Below, in pieces: positions 61,632 to 64,000 of a stretch of DNA of 64,000 nucleotides. The translations under genes and the position numbers were made by a program. The DNA is from a virus. The notes below the pieces were generated by a model. It was not told where the DNA came from. It saw nothing but the letters and a program-made list of their open reading frames with translations, and made no database searches. Position 1 is the stretch's first letter; each line of letters begins with the position of its first letter. The stretch lies in the IMG/VR virus record IMGVR_UViG_3300017991_002758, positions 1-64,000 of that record. One strand, given 5' to 3'.

Positions 61632-62353
61632 TGGCTTGCTATTTCAACGGAACATCATATCCCGGCGACGGCGCCAATTTTTACGATCCTACAACGCTGA
61701 GGAATATAACCACCAAAACGCTCTCGGCATGGATTCTTCCGTTCGGATGGGGTGAGGGTAACTACGGACGAATAATATCCAAGAGCTATACCACATTCAG
61801 TGAAGGATGGCTTTTATTTCTCGCAAATGGCGGAGGTCCAAACGGAACGCAAACGCTGGCATTCAGCCAATTCCGAAGCATTATTGATTGTGATGTGCGA
61901 GGCGCCAACTATGCAATAACACTTAATGAATGGCAGCATGTCGCGGTCACGTACCAGTCGAGCGGAACAGTGCTGTATGTCAATGGCCAGGCAATAGGCA
62001 CCGTCAACTACAATGCCGGCAGCGGAGGTGAATCCGATGACACCGACAGCTGGCTCTTGGTCGGCCAACAGGATTGGAGTTACGACCGGGAATTCGATGG
62101 CCTGATCGAGGACGTCAGAATTTGGAACAGGGTTCTCAGCGCCAGCGAGATCTCCGCGCTATGGAAGGCGCGTGGTGGCGACTCAATACATTACGGAGAG
62201 ATAGCACGCTGGCCATTGAATGAATTGCCGCCGGCGACGGTAATTGGAACCGGAACACTCCGCGACATTTCCAACAACAAGAACGATGGCGATTCCCTGC
62301 AAGAGGATTTCCCATACGCAGCGGGAATAGTCGGTAGAAGGAAGGTGGCATAA
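61631..62353 (+). CDS. LamG (concanavalin-like) tail protein
   Basis: A 240-residue protein with a clear LamG pattern: TLSAWILPFGWG, GRIISKSY, GWLLFLANGG, EWQHVAVTYQSSG, TVLYVNGQAIG and EFDGLIEDVRIWNRVLSASEI. It probably binds surface glycans at the end of the fibre cluster. ATG at 61631; earlier in-frame sequence belongs to the preceding gene. Confidence 0.7.
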   Translation: MACYFNGTSYPGDGANFYDPTTLRNITTKTLSAWILPFGWGEGNYGRIISKSYTTFSEGWLLFLANGGGPNGTQTLAFSQFRSIIDCDVRGANYAITLNEWQHVAVTYQSSGTVLYVNGQAIGTVNYNAGSGGESDDTDSWLLVGQQDWSYDREFDGLIEDVRIWNRVLSASEISALWKARGGDSIHYGEIARWPLNELPPATVIGTGTLRDISNNKNDGDSLQEDFPYAAGIVGRRKVA

Positions 62354-62760
62354 TGGCAAACGTGATAAACAGAACGACCTACGAGTATCTAGAAAGCGTC
62401 AATACACCGGATTACTCGGAGGTCGATTGGCTTCACGATCCTGACGTCAGCGCATTGGAATCAGTGGAGAGAAAATATTGGAAGGTTGTCGACGACGAAG
62501 TGCTCGAGATGAGCCAGGCAGAAAAAGACGCAGTCGATGCCGCGATCTATGCCGCTCAGTTGGCAGCGGCCGTTTCCGAAGCCAAGGATCTGGTGGATGC
62601 CGCACAAAAATGGAAAGGGGTTTTCGAGCGAGCATACAGAGCTCTAGTCATGGTAACGCTGTCGGAAATAAATATTCTGCGCGTTGAGGCAGGGCTCTCT
62701 GAGCGAACAGTGGCGCAGGTAAAGGCGGCAATAAAAGCACAGATTGACGGCGAAGGTTAA
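62353..62760 (+). CDS. conserved phage tail-associated protein
   Basis: A 135-residue protein. WLHDPDVSALESVERKYWKVVDDEVLEMSQAEKDAVDAA is a pattern I know from many phage tail regions. The C-terminal helices (VMVTLSEINILRVEAGL) may oligomerise. Its ATG overlaps the preceding stop. Function unknown. Confidence 0.6.
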   Translation: MANVINRTTYEYLESVNTPDYSEVDWLHDPDVSALESVERKYWKVVDDEVLEMSQAEKDAVDAAIYAAQLAAAVSEAKDLVDAAQKWKGVFERAYRALVMVTLSEINILRVEAGLSERTVAQVKAAIKAQIDGEG

Positions 62761-62779
62761 CCGGGCACAGGAGGATCTC

Positions 62780-63331
62780 ATGGCTGGCAGAAGCGATTCA
62801 CCACCACCATTTCATGCACCCAAAGCAAGCCCCATCAGTGAACATTCATTGCTGCCTTCTTGTAGTGCGGCATTTGCCGGGCTCGAAGTCACACTTAAAA
62901 CCATTACCAGTGAGATGAAAGGTATGCGTAGAGATGTGCAGGAGATGGGGCGAGTCCAATCGGGTCAGGCCGAATCTATCAAAGGAGTATGGCACGAGAT
63001 CCGCGATGAGATAAATCCAGCGGTGAAAGAAATACCTGGAAAAATTGCCCAAGATTTTAAAGAACATGAAGGTAATTGCCCAGCTCGCCGGCGCGCGATG
63101 AGGAAAGCTGAAAGTGGTGGCTCCAGCGATCAGATTAACGCACGTGCGCTGATCGGTCAGCACCTCGAAGAACACACCGGAACCATCGTCACTCAGCGTC
63201 GTGGAATCATCAGAAACAGTGCGAATGGCCACTATGAAATTCCCCGGCCGATCCTCTGGATAGGAGGCCTGATTGGAGCTGCGGTTGCCGCTTCAGGCTA
63301 CGTCTATCACCTCCTGACTATGTCCCAGTAG
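62780..63331 (+). CDS. coiled-coil protein with C-terminal membrane helix
   Basis: A 183-residue protein: an N-terminal Pro/Ser-rich segment, a coiled coil (FAGLEVTLKTITSEMKGMRRDV), and a C-terminal hydrophobic helix LWIGGLIGAAVAASGYVYHLL. The topology is unlike a standard endolysin or holin. A membrane-anchored tail or lysis accessory role is possible. GGAGGAT before the ATG at 62780. Confidence 0.5.
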   Translation: MAGRSDSPPPFHAPKASPISEHSLLPSCSAAFAGLEVTLKTITSEMKGMRRDVQEMGRVQSGQAESIKGVWHEIRDEINPAVKEIPGKIAQDFKEHEGNCPARRRAMRKAESGGSSDQINARALIGQHLEEHTGTIVTQRRGIIRNSANGHYEIPRPILWIGGLIGAAVAASGYVYHLLTMSQ

Positions 63332-63398
63332 TCCCCCAAAGAACACCAAAAAAACCCCCAATTTAGGCCCGGCTCGCATTTTTTTGGAGCCCTGTTTC

Positions 63399-63428
63399 GG
63401 CCTGCCGTTGAAGGCCCTCGCGTTTTTT
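63399..63428 (+). terminator. weak intrinsic terminator-like hairpin
   Basis: GGCCT (63,399-63,403) pairs with AGGCC (63,412-63,416) around an eight-base loop, and a run of six T follows at 63,423-63,428, about six bases downstream of the stem. The stem is short. An alternative stem (GGCTC/GAGCC near 63,371-63,391) lies just upstream. Confidence 0.35.
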
Positions 63429-63444
63429 ATAGGTTATAAAAAAC
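63422..63444. promoter_or_regulatory. AT-rich perfect palindrome
   Basis: GTTTTTTATA and TATAAAAAAC form perfect ten-base arms around GGT. Such a site can be a transcription-factor operator, a bidirectional terminator or a cruciform. It sits between the tail operon and the next gene. Confidence 0.5.
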
Positions 63445-63535
63445 TATACCGTGTAAAAAAATACTTTATGAGGGTTAAAAAAGGGGCTACTAATTAGTCA
63501 TGAAAAGAAATTCAGACAAAAAAAGGAGCGGAAAA

Positions 63536-64000
63536 ATGGCAAGACGTAAAATTTTCATCCCGGAAAATCTACGCTTAGCAACCATTAAAACCACCGGCCG
63601 GCGCTTCATTGTTTTGCGGATCGATTTTCGCGAGCGCATTGTTTTCACCTACGGCCGAGTGACCGGGTTCGTCTACAACGAAGGCGCCAAAACAGCAGGC
63701 CTACAAGTTGAAGAGAAGGGCCTGAAGTTGAAGCTTGACGAGGTGACAATTTCTGAAGCCTGGAAGAGCCCAACGCTGGCGGCCGAGCTAGCAGAGCAGA
63801 CCCGAGATGACGAAGCTGACAAGGGTTATTATTGGGACCGCGAAGTGAGCGGAGGACGGCGAACCCGATCAACTTATTGGATAAGGCGAGAGGCCACCAG
63901 CGAACAGGCTTTGAACCACGCAGCACGGATGGAGAGCATGGGGCACACCGATTCCGCCAAGCTTTGGATGAGGATCGCAGAAGGCGCAGCAAACGCAGGG
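63536..64000 (+). CDS. hypothetical protein, 3' partial
   Basis: The frame opens at 63,500 but the ATG at 63,536 has AAAAGGAG upstream and is the better start. The visible 155 residues (MARRKIFIPENLRLATIKTTGRRF, VFTYGRVTGFVYNEG, LKLKLDEVTISEAWKS, SGGRRTRSTYWIRREATSEQ) show no family I recognise. It begins a new transcription unit past the gap. The 3' end is cut off by the window. Confidence 0.55.
   Translation, partial: MARRKIFIPENLRLATIKTTGRRFIVLRIDFRERIVFTYGRVTGFVYNEGAKTAGLQVEEKGLKLKLDEVTISEAWKSPTLAAELAEQTRDDEADKGYYWDREVSGGRRTRSTYWIRREATSEQALNHAARMESMGHTDSAKLWMRIAEGAANAG

Larger units (their letters stand above)
63332..63535 (+). other. non-coding gap after the tail operon
   Basis: About 200 bases without a gene. 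It holds a terminator-like hairpin, an AT-rich palindrome and, further on, an A-rich stretch before the next gene. It is the longest non-coding stretch in the window and probably marks the end of the late structural operon. Confidence 0.55.

Overview
The window is one continuous piece of a large tailed-phage genome (Caudoviricetes). It has a contractile tail, so it is a myovirus, shown by tail sheath, tube, gpD hub, gpV spike, gp25, gpJ and gpI-like genes. Every convincing gene is on the + strand, most overlap by ATGA or sit a few bases apart, and most have a clear Shine-Dalgarno. No integrase, replication gene or recognisable lysis gene is in the window, so lifestyle cannot be decided. The host is unknown. 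The only hint is the cut-off left-edge gene, a DUF1566 (Lcl-like) domain behind an Asp/Thr-rich linker of the kind common in Myxococcota and related bacteria. The DNA is moderately GC-rich, with an AT-richer patch around 21.8-23.1 kb.

Layout. 1-6.2 kb: small accessory genes (PD-(D/E)XK nuclease-like, zinc-ribbon proteins, a cytosine-C5 DNA methyltransferase with an unusual two-frame C-terminus, an M50-like membrane metalloprotease, a DUF3268 protein, small phage proteins of unknown role). 6.2-7.4 kb: a promoter flanked by GCGTATATACGC-type operators, a ribbon-helix-helix regulator, a putative small terminase and an aberrant tRNA-Leu-like gene. 7.4-13.3 kb: a tightly coupled run of ParB-like protein, class II glutamine amidotransferase, amino acid:DNA transferase-like protein, amidoligase, GNAT acetyltransferase, P-loop kinase and radical SAM enzyme. 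I read this as a base-hypermodification pathway. 13.3-31 kb: large terminase, portal, Mu F-like protein, a structural protein with a metallopeptidase domain, XkdF-type protease, scaffold, major capsid protein and head proteins. 31-46 kb: neck, sheath, tube, tail assembly chaperone with a probable -1 frameshift, tape measure, hub, spike and baseplate. 46-63.3 kb: very large baseplate and fibre proteins, including a 1317-residue fibre with 13 His/Gly-rich repeats. 63.3-64 kb: a non-coding gap with hairpins, then the start of a new gene.

How it fits together. The small and large terminase genes are separated by about 6 kb of putative DNA-modification genes in the same transcription direction. 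This suggests the phage DNA carries a complex modified base when it is packaged. The kinase, amino-acid transferase, radical SAM enzyme and acetyltransferase resemble the post-replicative thymidine hypermodification enzymes known from phages such as M6. The coupled amidotransferase and amidoligase would add an amide-forming step that I do not recognise from the characterised pathways. Together with the methyltransferase that has C-terminal signatures in two overlapping frames, this is the most interesting content. All functions here are read from sequence motifs; none has been checked by database search.
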